Assembly: GCF_051487185.1 (NCBI RefSeq)
Contig: NZ_JAHVDK010000010.1
Coordinates: forward strand, 124,001 to 188,000
Source: Inquilinus limosus_F
GTDB lineage: Bacteria > Pseudomonadota > Alphaproteobacteria > DSM-16000 > Inquilinaceae
Length of the DNA: 64,000 nt
Direction: 5' to 3'
Position 1 is the first letter of the stretch; each line of letters begins with the position of its first letter. Both the position numbers and the translations under genes were made by a program. The notes under the pieces were generated by a model. The model had not been told where the DNA came from. It saw only the letters and a list, made by a program, of their open reading frames with translations, and searched no databases. Below, piece after piece: positions 33,016 through 43,648 of the stretch.

Positions 33016-33756
33016 TCAATAGGCCTGGGCGGTCGGGCGCACGACCAGCTCGTTGACGTCGACCTCCGGCGGCTGGCCGATCGCGTAGCCGATCGCGCGC
33101 GCGATGGCCTCGGCCGGAATCAGGTCGCGCCGGTAATCCTCGATCGCGGCCTGGCGCAGCTCCGGGTCGGAGATGCCGTTGGCCAGCTCGGACTCCGTGG
33201 CGCCGGGCGCCACCACCGTGACGCGGATGCCGCCGCCGACCTCCTGCCGCAGGCCCTCGGAGAAGGCGCGGACCGCATATTTCGTGGCCGAGTAGACGGC
33301 GGCCGTCGGGACCACCCGGCGGTCGGCGATCGAGGTGACGTTGACGACGTGGCCGGAGCCCTGGGCCTGGAACACCGGCAGCGCTGCGGCCACGCCGTAC
33401 AGCACGCCCTTGAGATTGACGTCGACCATCCGCTCCCATTCCTCGACCTTGAGGTCCGAGACCGGGGACAGCGGCATCACCCCGGCATTGTTGACGATGA
33501 CGTCCAGGCGCCCGAACTGCGCCACCGCGGCCTGGACGAAGGCCGCGACATCCTCCCGACTGGTGACGTCCAGGCGCTGCAGCGCCACCCGCCCGCCATC
33601 GCGGCGGATCTCTTCGGCGACCGCCGCCAGCCGGTGCAGGCGGCGGGCGCCAAGCATCACCGCGGCGCCGGCCCTGGCGAGGTGCCGGGCTGTTGCCTCG
33701 CCGATGCCGCTCGACGCGCCGGTGATGGCGACGACTTTGCCTTCGATGCTCGACAT
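33016..33756 (-). CDS. SDR family oxidoreductase
   Basis: The protein has 246 aa and is a classical short-chain dehydrogenase: cofactor site AITGASSGIGEATARHLARAG (T-G-x3-G-x-G), NNAGV motif (VIVNNAGVMPLS), active-site Ser in VNVTSIADRR and Tyr-x-x-x-Lys in YSATKYAVRAF. It probably acts on ketones or aldehydes with NADP(H). The ATG at 33756 is chosen because GGAG lies 8 bp upstream; an ATG at 33768 is possible. It is the first gene of the operon and divergent from a LysR gene that likely controls it. Confidence 0.92.
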   Translation of the reverse strand: MSSIEGKVVAITGASSGIGEATARHLARAGAAVMLGARRLHRLAAVAEEIRRDGGRVALQRLDVTSREDVAAFVQAAVAQFGRLDVIVNNAGVMPLSPVSDLKVEEWERMVDVNLKGVLYGVAAALPVFQAQGSGHVVNVTSIADRRVVPTAAVYSATKYAVRAFSEGLRQEVGGGIRVTVVAPGATESELANGISDPELRQAAIEDYRRDLIPAEAIARAIGYAIGQPPEVDVNELVVRPTAQAY

Positions 33757-33867
33757 GGGGTTCTCCATCAGCCGCGGCGTCCTTCGCCGCTGCCGGGATC
33801 CTATGGCTTGACCAAGCAGGACACGAGCGCATAGTGGACATCATTTCGATGACTGAAAATCGTGCTC

Positions 33868-34773
33868 ATGACCTTCGACGGGCGCCTGCTGAGCGGGATC
33901 AGCGCCCTGGCCGCTGTGGTCGAGGCCGGCAGTTTCGTGCGGGCGGCCGACAGCCTGGGCCTGACCCAGTCCGGCGTCAGCCGCGCCATTGCCCGGCTGG
34001 AGGCACGCCTGGGCGTGCGCCTGTTCGACCGCACGCCGCGCGCGATCACGCTGACCGAGGAAGGACGTCGCTTCTATGACGGGGTGATGCCGCATCTGAC
34101 CGGCATTGAGGAGCGGGCGGCGGAGGTTTCGGGCGGCGCCACGGCGGTGCGCGGGCGACTGCGGGTCAATGCCGACGCCGCCTTCGGCCACACTGTCCTC
34201 GCGCCGCGCCTGGCCGCCTTCATGGCGCGCCATCCGGAGATCCAGCTGGAGCTGGTGGTCCGCGACCGCATCGGCGACCTGGTGGCGGAGGGCTTCGACA
34301 TCGCCCTGCGCTTTGGCGAGCCGGAGCCCTCGGGCCTGAACAGCCGCCTGCTGCTGGAGACGCGGGTCCTGACCTGCGCGTCACCTGACTATGTCGAGCG
34401 CCGGGGCCGCCCGCGGCACCCGGAGGATCTGGTCCGCGACGGCCATGAATGCATCCTGGTGAAGGAGGCCGCCACCGGCCGGCCCTATGAGTGGGAGTTC
34501 CGGCGCAGGACGGAGGTGGTGTCGGTGCCGGTGCGGGGCCGGCTGACGGTCAACGATTCCGGCAGCCTGATCGGCGCCATGCTGGGCGGGCAGGGCATCG
34601 GCCAGCCGCTGGAGTTCAGCGTGCGCGACCTGCTGGCGTCGGGGCAGCTGGTCCGGCTGCTGCCCGACTGGTCGGACGAGCGCTTCCCGGTCTACGCCTA
34701 TCACCGCTCGCGCGGCCTGCCCCCGGCCCGGGTCCGCGCCTTCCTCGACTTCGTCTTCGAGATCACGGTGTAG
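33868..34773 (+). CDS. LysR-family regulator divergent from the SDR operon
   Basis: The protein has 301 aa. HTH: ISALAAVVEAGSFVRAADSLGLTQSGVSRAIARLEARLGVRLFDR. The effector domain is of the AaeR/DsdC-like group (RLRVNADAAFGHTVLAPRLAAFM; C-terminal YAYHRSRGLPPARVRAFLDFV). The divergent 111-bp gap contains TTGACC (33809) and the dyad TTTC-7-GAAA (33846-33860), the T-N11-A form expected for LysR sites. The ATG at 33868 is preferred over GTG 33862. A clean bidirectional terminator follows. Confidence 0.92.
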   Translation: MTFDGRLLSGISALAAVVEAGSFVRAADSLGLTQSGVSRAIARLEARLGVRLFDRTPRAITLTEEGRRFYDGVMPHLTGIEERAAEVSGGATAVRGRLRVNADAAFGHTVLAPRLAAFMARHPEIQLELVVRDRIGDLVAEGFDIALRFGEPEPSGLNSRLLLETRVLTCASPDYVERRGRPRHPEDLVRDGHECILVKEAATGRPYEWEFRRRTEVVSVPVRGRLTVNDSGSLIGAMLGGQGIGQPLEFSVRDLLASGQLVRLLPDWSDERFPVYAYHRSRGLPPARVRAFLDFVFEITV

Positions 34774-34780
34774 GCAAAAG

Positions 34781-34802
34781 AAGGGGCGCCGAAGCGCCCC
34801 TT
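34781..34802. terminator. Bidirectional terminator between lysR and clpB
   Basis: A 9-bp perfect stem AAGGGGCGC/GCGCCCCTT with loop CGAA. On the plus strand it ends in TTCCCGTCTCG, and the minus strand has AAAAG before the stem. It lies between two convergent stop codons. Confidence 0.8.
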
Positions 34803-34814
34803 CCCGTCTCGTTG

Positions 34815-37421
<2,607 letters not shown>

Positions 37422-37514
37422 AAACTCTGTCTCCACTGTCCGGCAGGATCGTCTTGCACGAAGCCCGACCCCGCCTTGATCCACGTCAGTGCGATCCGGG
37501 AGGATGCAGGACTG

Positions 37515-37543
37515 ATGTAGGGGTGTGACCCTATGGCCACAAG
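37515..37543 (-). promoter_or_regulatory. Sigma-32 (RpoH)-like heat-shock promoter for clpB
   Basis: On the minus strand CTTGTGG and CCCCTACAT are separated by 13 bp, the same spacing as at the hsp20 promoter. The expected start gives a leader of about 85 nt before clpB. Confidence 0.7.
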
Positions 37544-37686
37544 AGTTGCCATGGGCGCCGCGCCGCGACCGGTCGGTGCGAAGCCGTTCCCATTCGCGCA
37601 TAGCGGCGATCCTCGGTGCGCTGATTGTTTCCGCCCGGTATATCGCGCTAGGGTCTTCGTCCGATCCGTTGCCAGCCAGCGCCATC

Positions 37687-38445
37687 ATGACCGTCGCCCG
37701 CCTCGCCGCCCTCTTCCGCTATCCCGTCAAGGGCCTGGCCGGGCAGAAGCTCGCCGCCACCGACCTCGCCCCGGGCGAGACGCTGCCGCACGACCGGCGC
37801 TTCGCCATCGTGCACGGCGCCAGCCAATGCGACCCGGCGGCGCCCACGTGGCAGCCGAAGCGGCAGTTCCTGCAGCTGATGACGGACGAGCGGCTGGCCC
37901 TCTTGGGCATCGACTATGACGACGCCACGGAGGCGCTGACGCTGAAGCGCGACGGCAAGCAGGTGGCGCGCGGCCTGCTGTCTCTGCCGATCGGGCAGGA
38001 GCTGATCAACCAGTTCCTCAACGCCTTCATGAAGGACCCGCGTGGTGCGCTGAAGATCGTCTCCGCCCCCGGCGTCGCCTTCACCGACAAGCCGGAGAAG
38101 CTGGTCTCGCTGATCAACCTGGCCTCGGTGAAGGACATCGAGCGGGTGACGCGCGCGCCGGTCAACCCGCGCCGCTTCCGCGGCAACCTCGATCTCGAGG
38201 GCGTGCCGGCCTGGGCGGAGTTCGACTGGATCGGGCGTGAGCTGACGATCGGGCCGGCGCGGCTCAAGGTCGTATCGCGGATCACCCGCTGCGCCGCCCC
38301 CAACGTCAATCCGGACACCGGCGACCGCGACCTCAACATCCCCAAGGCCCTGATGACCGGCTTCGGCCACGCCGATTGCGGCGTCTATGCCGAGGTGATC
38401 GGCGGCGGTCGGATCGCGGAGGGGGATGCGGTGACGGTGGCGTAG
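37687..38445 (+). CDS. MOSC-domain molybdenum/sulfur-carrier protein
   Basis: The protein has 252 aa. The N-terminal beta-barrel (LAALFRYPVKGLAGQKLAATDL) and C-terminal MOSC core (RITRCAAPNVNPDTGDRDLNIPKAL ... FGHADCGVYAEVIGGGRIAEGDAV) are intact. The conserved cysteine is in RCAAPNV. MOSC proteins handle Moco-bound sulfur or reduce N-hydroxylated compounds. No Moco genes are nearby, so the partner is unclear. It is divergent from clpB. Confidence 0.88.
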   Translation: MTVARLAALFRYPVKGLAGQKLAATDLAPGETLPHDRRFAIVHGASQCDPAAPTWQPKRQFLQLMTDERLALLGIDYDDATEALTLKRDGKQVARGLLSLPIGQELINQFLNAFMKDPRGALKIVSAPGVAFTDKPEKLVSLINLASVKDIERVTRAPVNPRRFRGNLDLEGVPAWAEFDWIGRELTIGPARLKVVSRITRCAAPNVNPDTGDRDLNIPKALMTGFGHADCGVYAEVIGGGRIAEGDAVTVA

Positions 38446-38463
38446 ATCTCCGAAGGCAGCGTC

Positions 38464-38506
38464 TTGACCAGATCACGGCCGATCGCATGTTATTACGCAT
38501 GTGATC
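38464..38506 (+). promoter_or_regulatory. Promoter/operator of the AbrB-Doc pair
   Basis: TTGACC (38464-38469) and TGTTAT (38488-38493) are 18 bp apart. Over them lie a direct repeat CGCATGT (38484-38490 and 38496-38502, period 12) and an inverted repeat GATCAC/GTGATC (38471-38476 and 38501-38506). The arrangement fits an autoregulated toxin-antitoxin operator. Confidence 0.65.
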
Positions 38507-38521
38507 ACCGATGAGGTTTCC

Positions 38522-38746
38522 ATGGTCGCCCTCAAGCTGCGCGCCATCGGCAATTCCGTCGGGGCGGTCCTGCCCAAGGACGTTCTGAACCGGCTGCACG
38601 TCCAGGAGGGCGATACGCTCTATCTGACCGAGGCGCCCGACGGATACCGCCTGACCCCCTACGACCCGGAATTCGAGGGGCAGATGGAAACGGCGCGCAA
38701 GGTCATGAAGAAGCGCCGCAACCTGCTGCGGGAGCTGGCGAAATAG
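38522..38746 (+). CDS. AbrB/MazE-like antitoxin
   Basis: The protein has 74 aa. The SpoVT-AbrB swapped-hairpin DNA-binding fold is readable in ALKLRAIGNSVGAVLPKDVLNRLHVQEGDTLYLTE. The C-terminal helix (DPEFEGQMETARKVMKKRRNLLRELAK) would wrap the toxin. The start at 38522 is preferred to 38501, which overlaps the operator. The toxin gene starts right after the TAG stop, so the pair is translationally coupled. Confidence 0.85.
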   Translation: MVALKLRAIGNSVGAVLPKDVLNRLHVQEGDTLYLTEAPDGYRLTPYDPEFEGQMETARKVMKKRRNLLRELAK

Positions 38747-39136
38747 GTGGACGAGCCGCGCTGGATCAGCCGCGCGGTCGTGCTCGCGCTGCATGACGAA
38801 CAGCTGGCGGAGCATGGCGGCGCTTCTGGGCTGCGAGACCCCAGCCTGTTGGAATCCGCACTCGACCGGCCCCGGAACCTGTTCGCCTACGGCCAGCCCG
38901 ATCTCGCCGCACTTGCCGCCGCCTATGGCTTCGGCCTGATCCGCAACCATCCCTTCGTCGACGGCAATAAGCGCGTGGCCTTCGTCGTCACGGAAACCTT
39001 CCTGGCACTCGCGGGGCAGGAGATCGCCGCAGACGACGCCGAATGCCTGGCCATCTGGCTGTCACTGACAGCCGGCGAGGTATCGGAGGCCGAGCTCGCG
39101 GCCTGGCTGCGGCCGCGGCTCAAGCCTTTGGCGTAG
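38747..39136 (+). CDS. Doc/Fic-fold death-on-curing toxin
   Basis: The protein has 129 aa from a GTG immediately after the antitoxin stop. The Fic/Doc motif reads HPFVDGNKR (residues ~66-74), the active-site His and phosphate-binding G-N-K-R being intact. Doc toxins phosphorylate EF-Tu and stop translation; AMPylation is the activity of related Fic proteins. The partner here is an AbrB-type rather than Phd-type antitoxin. It ends 1 bp from the convergent aldo-keto reductase stop. Confidence 0.9.
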   Translation: MDEPRWISRAVVLALHDEQLAEHGGASGLRDPSLLESALDRPRNLFAYGQPDLAALAAAYGFGLIRNHPFVDGNKRVAFVVTETFLALAGQEIAADDAECLAIWLSLTAGEVSEAELAAWLRPRLKPLA

Positions 39137-39137
39137 G

Positions 39138-40163
39138 TTACGGCCGCACCGGCCCGGTGCCGGCGCCGGTGCGCTCGATCGCGGCAGCGATCTCGTCGAG
39201 GTCCTCCGCCGTCAACTCCAGCGTCGCGGCGTCGAGCCAGCCGTCGACCTGGGCTGGGCTGCGGGCGCCGACGATGGCGCCGGTGACCGCCGGCCAGGCC
39301 AGCGTCCAGGCCACCGCCACCGCGGCGACTGAGGTGCCATGCCGCGCCGCGACCGGCTTCAGCGCCTCGGCCAGCGCCAGGTTGCGGGCCAGGCCCTCGC
39401 CGGTGAAATGCGGCGAGCGCGAGCGCCAGTCGTCCTGCGGCAGCGCCACCGCGCGCTCCGCCGTGAAGGCGCCGGTCAGGAGGCCGGACTGCATCGGGCT
39501 GTAGACGATGACGCCGGTCCGGTGCTCGGCGCACCAGGGCAGCTCCGCCCCTGCGATGTCGCGGCGGATCGCCGAGAAGGGCGGCTGCAGCGTGTCGACA
39601 TGGCCGACCGCCTCGGCCCGTGTCAGCAGCTCGGCATTGTGGTTGGACAGGCCGACAGCCCGCACCTTCCCTTCCTTCTTCAGGTCGAGGAAGGTCTGCC
39701 AATAGGTCTCGACCGGAGTGCCGTCATCGACCGGCCAGTGCAGCTGGTACAGGTCGATGCGCTCGACCCCGAGCCGGCGCAGCGAGGCCTCGACCTCGCG
39801 CCGCAGGCTGTCCGGTGCGCCGATGCGCTTCGGCGGCGCGGTGCGGTTGGCCTCGTCCCAGATCAGCCCGCCCTTGGTGAAGACATAGGGCCGCCGGTCG
39901 GCCGGGATCTCGCGCAGGGCACGGCCGACGATCTCCTCGGAATGGCCGAGGCCGTAGACGGCGGCGGTGTCGATCCAGTTGATGCCGACCTCCGCGGCGT
40001 GGCGGATCGCCGCCACCGAGGCGTCATCGTCCTGGCTGCCCCAGGACGCCGCCCAGCCGGCGCCGCCGATCGCCCAGGCACCGAAGCCGACCCGGGTGAT
40101 CGCCATATCGGTGGTGCCGAAACGCCGCGTCGGCAGATGGGTGTGGCCGTTGGTCTCGCTCAT
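39138..40163 (-). CDS. Aldo/keto reductase
   Basis: The protein has 341 aa. It carries a (beta/alpha)8 AKR barrel with catalytic Asp/Tyr region NWIDTAAVYGLGHSEEIVGRAL (~residues 55-78), Lys in VFTKGG and His in LYQLHWP (~residue 125). It reduces aldehydes or ketones with NADPH; the substrate is unknown. The ATG at 40163 has GAAGGAGG upstream; earlier in-frame methionines sit in the regulatory gap. It is divergent from a LysR gene. Confidence 0.92.
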   Translation of the reverse strand: MSETNGHTHLPTRRFGTTDMAITRVGFGAWAIGGAGWAASWGSQDDDASVAAIRHAAEVGINWIDTAAVYGLGHSEEIVGRALREIPADRRPYVFTKGGLIWDEANRTAPPKRIGAPDSLRREVEASLRRLGVERIDLYQLHWPVDDGTPVETYWQTFLDLKKEGKVRAVGLSNHNAELLTRAEAVGHVDTLQPPFSAIRRDIAGAELPWCAEHRTGVIVYSPMQSGLLTGAFTAERAVALPQDDWRSRSPHFTGEGLARNLALAEALKPVAARHGTSVAAVAVAWTLAWPAVTGAIVGARSPAQVDGWLDAATLELTAEDLDEIAAAIERTGAGTGPVRP

Positions 40164-40199
40164 CGTCGCCTCCTTCATGTCGGACATAGGATGGCGCCG

Positions 40200-40241
40200 T
40201 CGCATTCAGCGTTCCAATTGAATGTTCAGATCGCATTCAGC
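40200..40241. promoter_or_regulatory. Paired 11-bp direct repeat in the AKR/LysR divergent region
   Basis: TCGCATTCAGC occurs exactly at 40200-40210 and 40231-40241, 31 bp apart (about three helical turns). The first copy also forms a dyad ATTCA-10-TGAAT (40204-40223). It is a likely site for the divergent LysR regulator. Confidence 0.6.
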
Positions 40242-40276
40242 ATGATTGGAGAACAATTAGCCGATCGGGCGGGATC

Positions 40277-41203
40277 ATGGATCTGAGGCAGCTGGAGCAT
40301 TTCCTGGCGGTGGCGGAGGAGCAGCACTTCACCCGCGCCGCCCGGCGGGTAAACATCGTCCAGTCCGGCCTGTCGGCCTCGATCCGGGCGCTGGAGGAGG
40401 AACTGGGCGCGCCCTTGTTCATCCGCAGCACAAGGCGGGTCGACCTGACCGCCGCCGGACGGGTGCTGACCGAGGAGGCGCGGCGGGTGCTGGCGGCGGC
40501 GCAGGGCGCCCGCGACGCCGTCGCCGCGGTGCAGGGGCTGGCGCGCGGCCGCCTGGCGATCGGCACCACCCACAGCCTGGCGCCCTTCGTCGACCTGCCG
40601 GCTTTGCTGGCCCGGTTCCACGCCGCCCATCCCGGAGTCGAGATCCGGCTGTGCCAGGGCGGCTCCGACCGGCTGTTCGAAAAGCTGCGCGACAGCCGGC
40701 TGGACCTGGCCTTCGTGCCGATGCAGCCGGCGCCGCCGCCCGACATCCGGGCCACCATGCTGGCCTGCGAGGAGCTGGTCGCCGCCTGCAGCCGGGATCA
40801 TCCGCTGGCAGGAAGAAGGAACGTGCCGCTGAGCCGGCTGGGGCGCGAAACCTTCGTCGACTTCCAGACCGATTGGGGCACGCGGCAGCTGGTCGACCAG
40901 GCCTTCGCCCGGATCCGGGTGGAACGCCGCACCGGCTTCGAGGTCAACGACCTGCCGACCGCGCTGGACCTCGTCGCCCTCGGCCTCGGCATCGCCCTGG
41001 TGCCGGAGGCGATCATCGCCGCCCACCCGGCCGACCCGCATCGGCCGCCTTTGGCGGTGGCGACGCTGGCGCCGCCCGAGATCTGCTGGGAGCTGGGCGT
41101 CGCCCATGCCGAGCGCGGCGCCCAGGACGGCCCGGTCAACCCCGCGGCGCGGGAATTCCTGGCGCTGCTGCTGGACTCACACCGTGTCGCCGCGGCGGCG
41201 TGA
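40277..41203 (+). CDS. LysR-family regulator
   Basis: The protein has 308 aa. HTH: MDLRQLEHFLAVAEEQHFTRAARRVNIVQSGLSASIRALEEELG, with the effector domain from ~residue 90 (RGRLAIGTTHSLAPFVDLPALLARF). It ends with FEVNDLPTALDLVALGLGIALVPE. It is divergent from the aldo-keto reductase and convergent with the nitroreductase; the divergent gene is the probable target. Confidence 0.92.
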   Translation: MDLRQLEHFLAVAEEQHFTRAARRVNIVQSGLSASIRALEEELGAPLFIRSTRRVDLTAAGRVLTEEARRVLAAAQGARDAVAAVQGLARGRLAIGTTHSLAPFVDLPALLARFHAAHPGVEIRLCQGGSDRLFEKLRDSRLDLAFVPMQPAPPPDIRATMLACEELVAACSRDHPLAGRRNVPLSRLGRETFVDFQTDWGTRQLVDQAFARIRVERRTGFEVNDLPTALDLVALGLGIALVPEAIIAAHPADPHRPPLAVATLAPPEICWELGVAHAERGAQDGPVNPAAREFLALLLDSHRVAAAA

Positions 41204-41209
41204 GCGGCC

Positions 41210-41794
41210 TCAGGCCACCTGCACCAGCGGGCCGGACCACTCGGAGACGATGTCGGACAGGGCCGGGCGCGGCCGGTCCTCCATCGGCTCGGACGGGGTG
41301 CCGAGATAGATGAAGCCGAGGATCTTGTCGGTCGCCGGGTTGTGGCCCAGCAGCTCGATCACCTGCGGGTGGAAGGCGGGCCAGCCGGTGATCCAGCTGC
41401 CGCAATAGCCCTGGGCATGCGCCGCCACCAGAATGTTCTGGCACAGCGCGCCGCCGGACAGGATCTGCTCCAACTCCGGGATCTTGCCGGGCTGGGGCTT
41501 GTGGGTGACGACCAGCAGCAGCGGAGCCAGAGCCGGCTTCTGCCGCATCGCCTCGATCTGCGCCTCGTTGGCGTCGGCATTCTCGCGGGCAAAGATCTCG
41601 GCCATCGCCTCGCCCAAACGGCGCTGCCCGTCCTTGCGCAGCACCTGGATGCGCCAGGGCGCCAGCTTGCCATGGTCCGGCACCCGCGTGCCGGCCCGCA
41701 GGATCCGCTCGAGCGCCGCCGCATCCGGCCCCGGCTCGACCATGTTGCGGGCCGGCACCGAGCGGCGCTTCAGCAGAAGATCCATCGCATCCAT
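41210..41794 (-). CDS. Nitroreductase family protein
   Basis: The protein has 194 aa and is an FMN-dependent nitroreductase-fold enzyme: RRSVPARNMVEPGPDAAALERILRAGTRVPDHGKLAPWRIQV (FMN phosphate and ring contacts), then AHAQGYCGSWITG and LGFIYLGTPSEP. Length fits the small dimeric family with NAD(P)H as donor. It may act on nitroaromatics, quinones or dehalogenation substrates. Confidence 0.92.
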   Translation of the reverse strand: MDAMDLLLKRRSVPARNMVEPGPDAAALERILRAGTRVPDHGKLAPWRIQVLRKDGQRRLGEAMAEIFARENADANEAQIEAMRQKPALAPLLLVVTHKPQPGKIPELEQILSGGALCQNILVAAHAQGYCGSWITGWPAFHPQVIELLGHNPATDKILGFIYLGTPSEPMEDRPRPALSDIVSEWSGPLVQVA

Positions 41795-41872
41795 GCTTCG
41801 TCTCCGATAATCCGCCGCCTCGACGGCGCTATCTAAGAATCACTCGCAACATCACACATAGGACGCGCCGGG

Positions 41873-42544
41873 TCAGAAATCCAGGTCGCGGTAATGCGCC
41901 GGCGCCGGGATGCCGGGGACGTGGTCCTCCAGCAACGGCCGGAAGCTGGGCCGGGACTTTATGCGCGAATACCACTGCCGCGCCTCGGGATGGGCGTCCC
42001 AGGGCACGTCGCCGAAATAATCGACCACGGAGAGATGGGCGGCGGCGGCGATGTCGGCCATGCTGAACTCGTCGCCGGCCAGCCAGCGCCGCGTCTCGGC
42101 GAGGTAGGAGATGTATTCGAGGTGGTAGTGCACGTTCTGCCGGCCGGCGCGGATCGCGTCGGAGCTGGGCGGCTGCCCCGTGCGCATCACTCGTTTCATG
42201 AACTTCTCGCCGACCAGGTTCTCGGTCACCTCGCGGCCGAACTTCTGGTCGAACCAGACCAGGAGGCGCCGGGTCTCGGCCCGCGCCAGCGGCGTGTCGC
42301 CGAGCAGCGGCACCTCGGGGTGCATCTCCTCCATGTATTCGACGATGACCCAGACATCCGTCAGGGTCGTGCCGTCCGGCTCGATCAGCAGCGGCACCTC
42401 GCCCGTCGGGTTGAGGGCGAGGAACTCCTCGCGTCGCTCCCAGACCCGCTCGACCTTCATGTCGCAATGCAGGTCCTTCTCGGCCAAGAGCAGCCGGACG
42501 ATGCGGGACTGGGCGGAAAGCCAGATGTGATAGAGGGTTCGCAT
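41873..42544 (-). CDS. Glutathione S-transferase family protein
   Basis: The protein has 223 aa. The N-terminal thioredoxin-like domain is MRTLYHIWLSAQSRIVRLLLAEKDLHCDMKVERVWERREEFLALNPTGEVPLLI, with the usual cis-Pro (V-P-L-L) and E-x-x in the G site. The C-terminal all-helical domain includes FSMADIAAAAHLSVVDYFGDV (the N-capping box S-M-A-D). Probable detoxification of electrophiles. Confidence 0.92.
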   Translation of the reverse strand: MRTLYHIWLSAQSRIVRLLLAEKDLHCDMKVERVWERREEFLALNPTGEVPLLIEPDGTTLTDVWVIVEYMEEMHPEVPLLGDTPLARAETRRLLVWFDQKFGREVTENLVGEKFMKRVMRTGQPPSSDAIRAGRQNVHYHLEYISYLAETRRWLAGDEFSMADIAAAAHLSVVDYFGDVPWDAHPEARQWYSRIKSRPSFRPLLEDHVPGIPAPAHYRDLDF

Positions 42545-42678
42545 GGCGCGCGAACTCTAACCGATGCCACGGTATTTCGGTAAGGGCTGCGTTGCGGTGC
42601 GGCGACACATGCCACCCCCGCGCCGCGGCCGGGAACCATCCGGCGGGGCCGCGCCTTTGGTCAGGTTGCCACGACGGC

Positions 42679-43530
42679 TCACGCCGCGACCGGCAGGCGG
42701 AAGGCGGCGGCGAGGCCGCGCAGGGCGGCGGCGAGACCGGGGTCGGCCAGCCGCGAATGCAGCATCACGTCGGTCGAGGCCAGGGCCGGCAGGCCGAGGC
42801 GCGGACCGACATCGACGGTGCCGGGCGGCGCCGTCCGGCGCGCCAGCGGCGACACGCCGAGCCCGGCCATGGCCGCCGCCGCGACAGCGGCACCGCCGCC
42901 GCCGACGAACACCTCGACCCAGGGAATGCCGGCGGCGTCGAGCACGCGCAGCGCCGCGACCCGCACGCCGCACCGCTCCCTGTGAGTGACGAGCGGCAGA
43001 GGCTCGCCCGGCCGATGATGCCAGCCGGTCGAGGCGAACCAGCCGAATTCATCGCGGAACAGCACCTCGCCGTCGCGGCGGCCGGCGTCGCGGCGGACGA
43101 TCACCGCGTCGAGTGACCCGGCGTCGTATTCCCGGAGCAGGTCCAGCGACGAGTCGAGACGGACCTCCAGCGCCAGCCCCGGCCCCTGCCCCGCCATCCG
43201 GGCCAGCAGCCCCGGCAGCTCCGGCCCCGCGACATGGTCGCTGATGCCCAGCACCAGGCGCCGCGGCCGGTCCGAGACCGCGGCGACGGCCTCGTCCTGC
43301 GCCTCCAGCAGCCGCCGCGCCCGCGGCAGGAAGGCCTCGCCCTGCGGCGTCAGCCGCACGAGCCGCGGCGTGCGTTCGACCAGCCGGGCGCCGAGCCGAT
43401 CCTCCAACCGCTTCAGCCGCAGGCTGATGCCGGACTGGGTGGCGCCCAGCGCATCGGCGGCGCGGGTGAAGCTGCCGTGATCGGCGACCAGGACGAAGGC
43501 CCGGACGGCATCGAGGTCGAGGGATCGCAT
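42679..43530 (-). CDS. LysR-family regulator divergent from a tautomerase
   Basis: The protein has 283 aa. HTH: LDAVRAFVLVADHGSFTRAADALGATQSGISLRLKRLEDRLGARLVERT. The effector domain begins near residue 90 (RRLVLGISDHVAGPELPGLL). The ATG at 43530 abuts the left arm of a palindrome (43531-43544) with no ribosome-binding site, so a leaderless message is possible. The target is likely the divergent tautomerase gene. Confidence 0.92.
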   Translation of the reverse strand: MRSLDLDAVRAFVLVADHGSFTRAADALGATQSGISLRLKRLEDRLGARLVERTPRLVRLTPQGEAFLPRARRLLEAQDEAVAAVSDRPRRLVLGISDHVAGPELPGLLARMAGQGPGLALEVRLDSSLDLLREYDAGSLDAVIVRRDAGRRDGEVLFRDEFGWFASTGWHHRPGEPLPLVTHRERCGVRVAALRVLDAAGIPWVEVFVGGGGAAVAAAAMAGLGVSPLARRTAPPGTVDVGPRLGLPALASTDVMLHSRLADPGLAAALRGLAAAFRLPVAA

Positions 43531-43595
43531 GGCTTGATCATTTCAGTCTAAAATCACTGATAGTGATATCGAGTTTATTCCGAAATGATCAAGCC
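43531..43595. promoter_or_regulatory. Nested inverted repeats in LysR/tautomerase intergene
   Basis: GGCTTGATCATTTC (43531-43544) and GAAATGATCAAGCC (43582-43595) are perfect 14-bp arms flanking 37 bp. Inside is a second dyad ATCACT/AGTGAT (43553-43567). Each arm also holds the small palindrome TGATCA. Confidence 0.7.
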
Positions 43596-43648
43596 GGCGC
43601 TACATCCTAGGCGTCGCGGCACCCGCCGCAAATCTCGGAGGTAACCCC

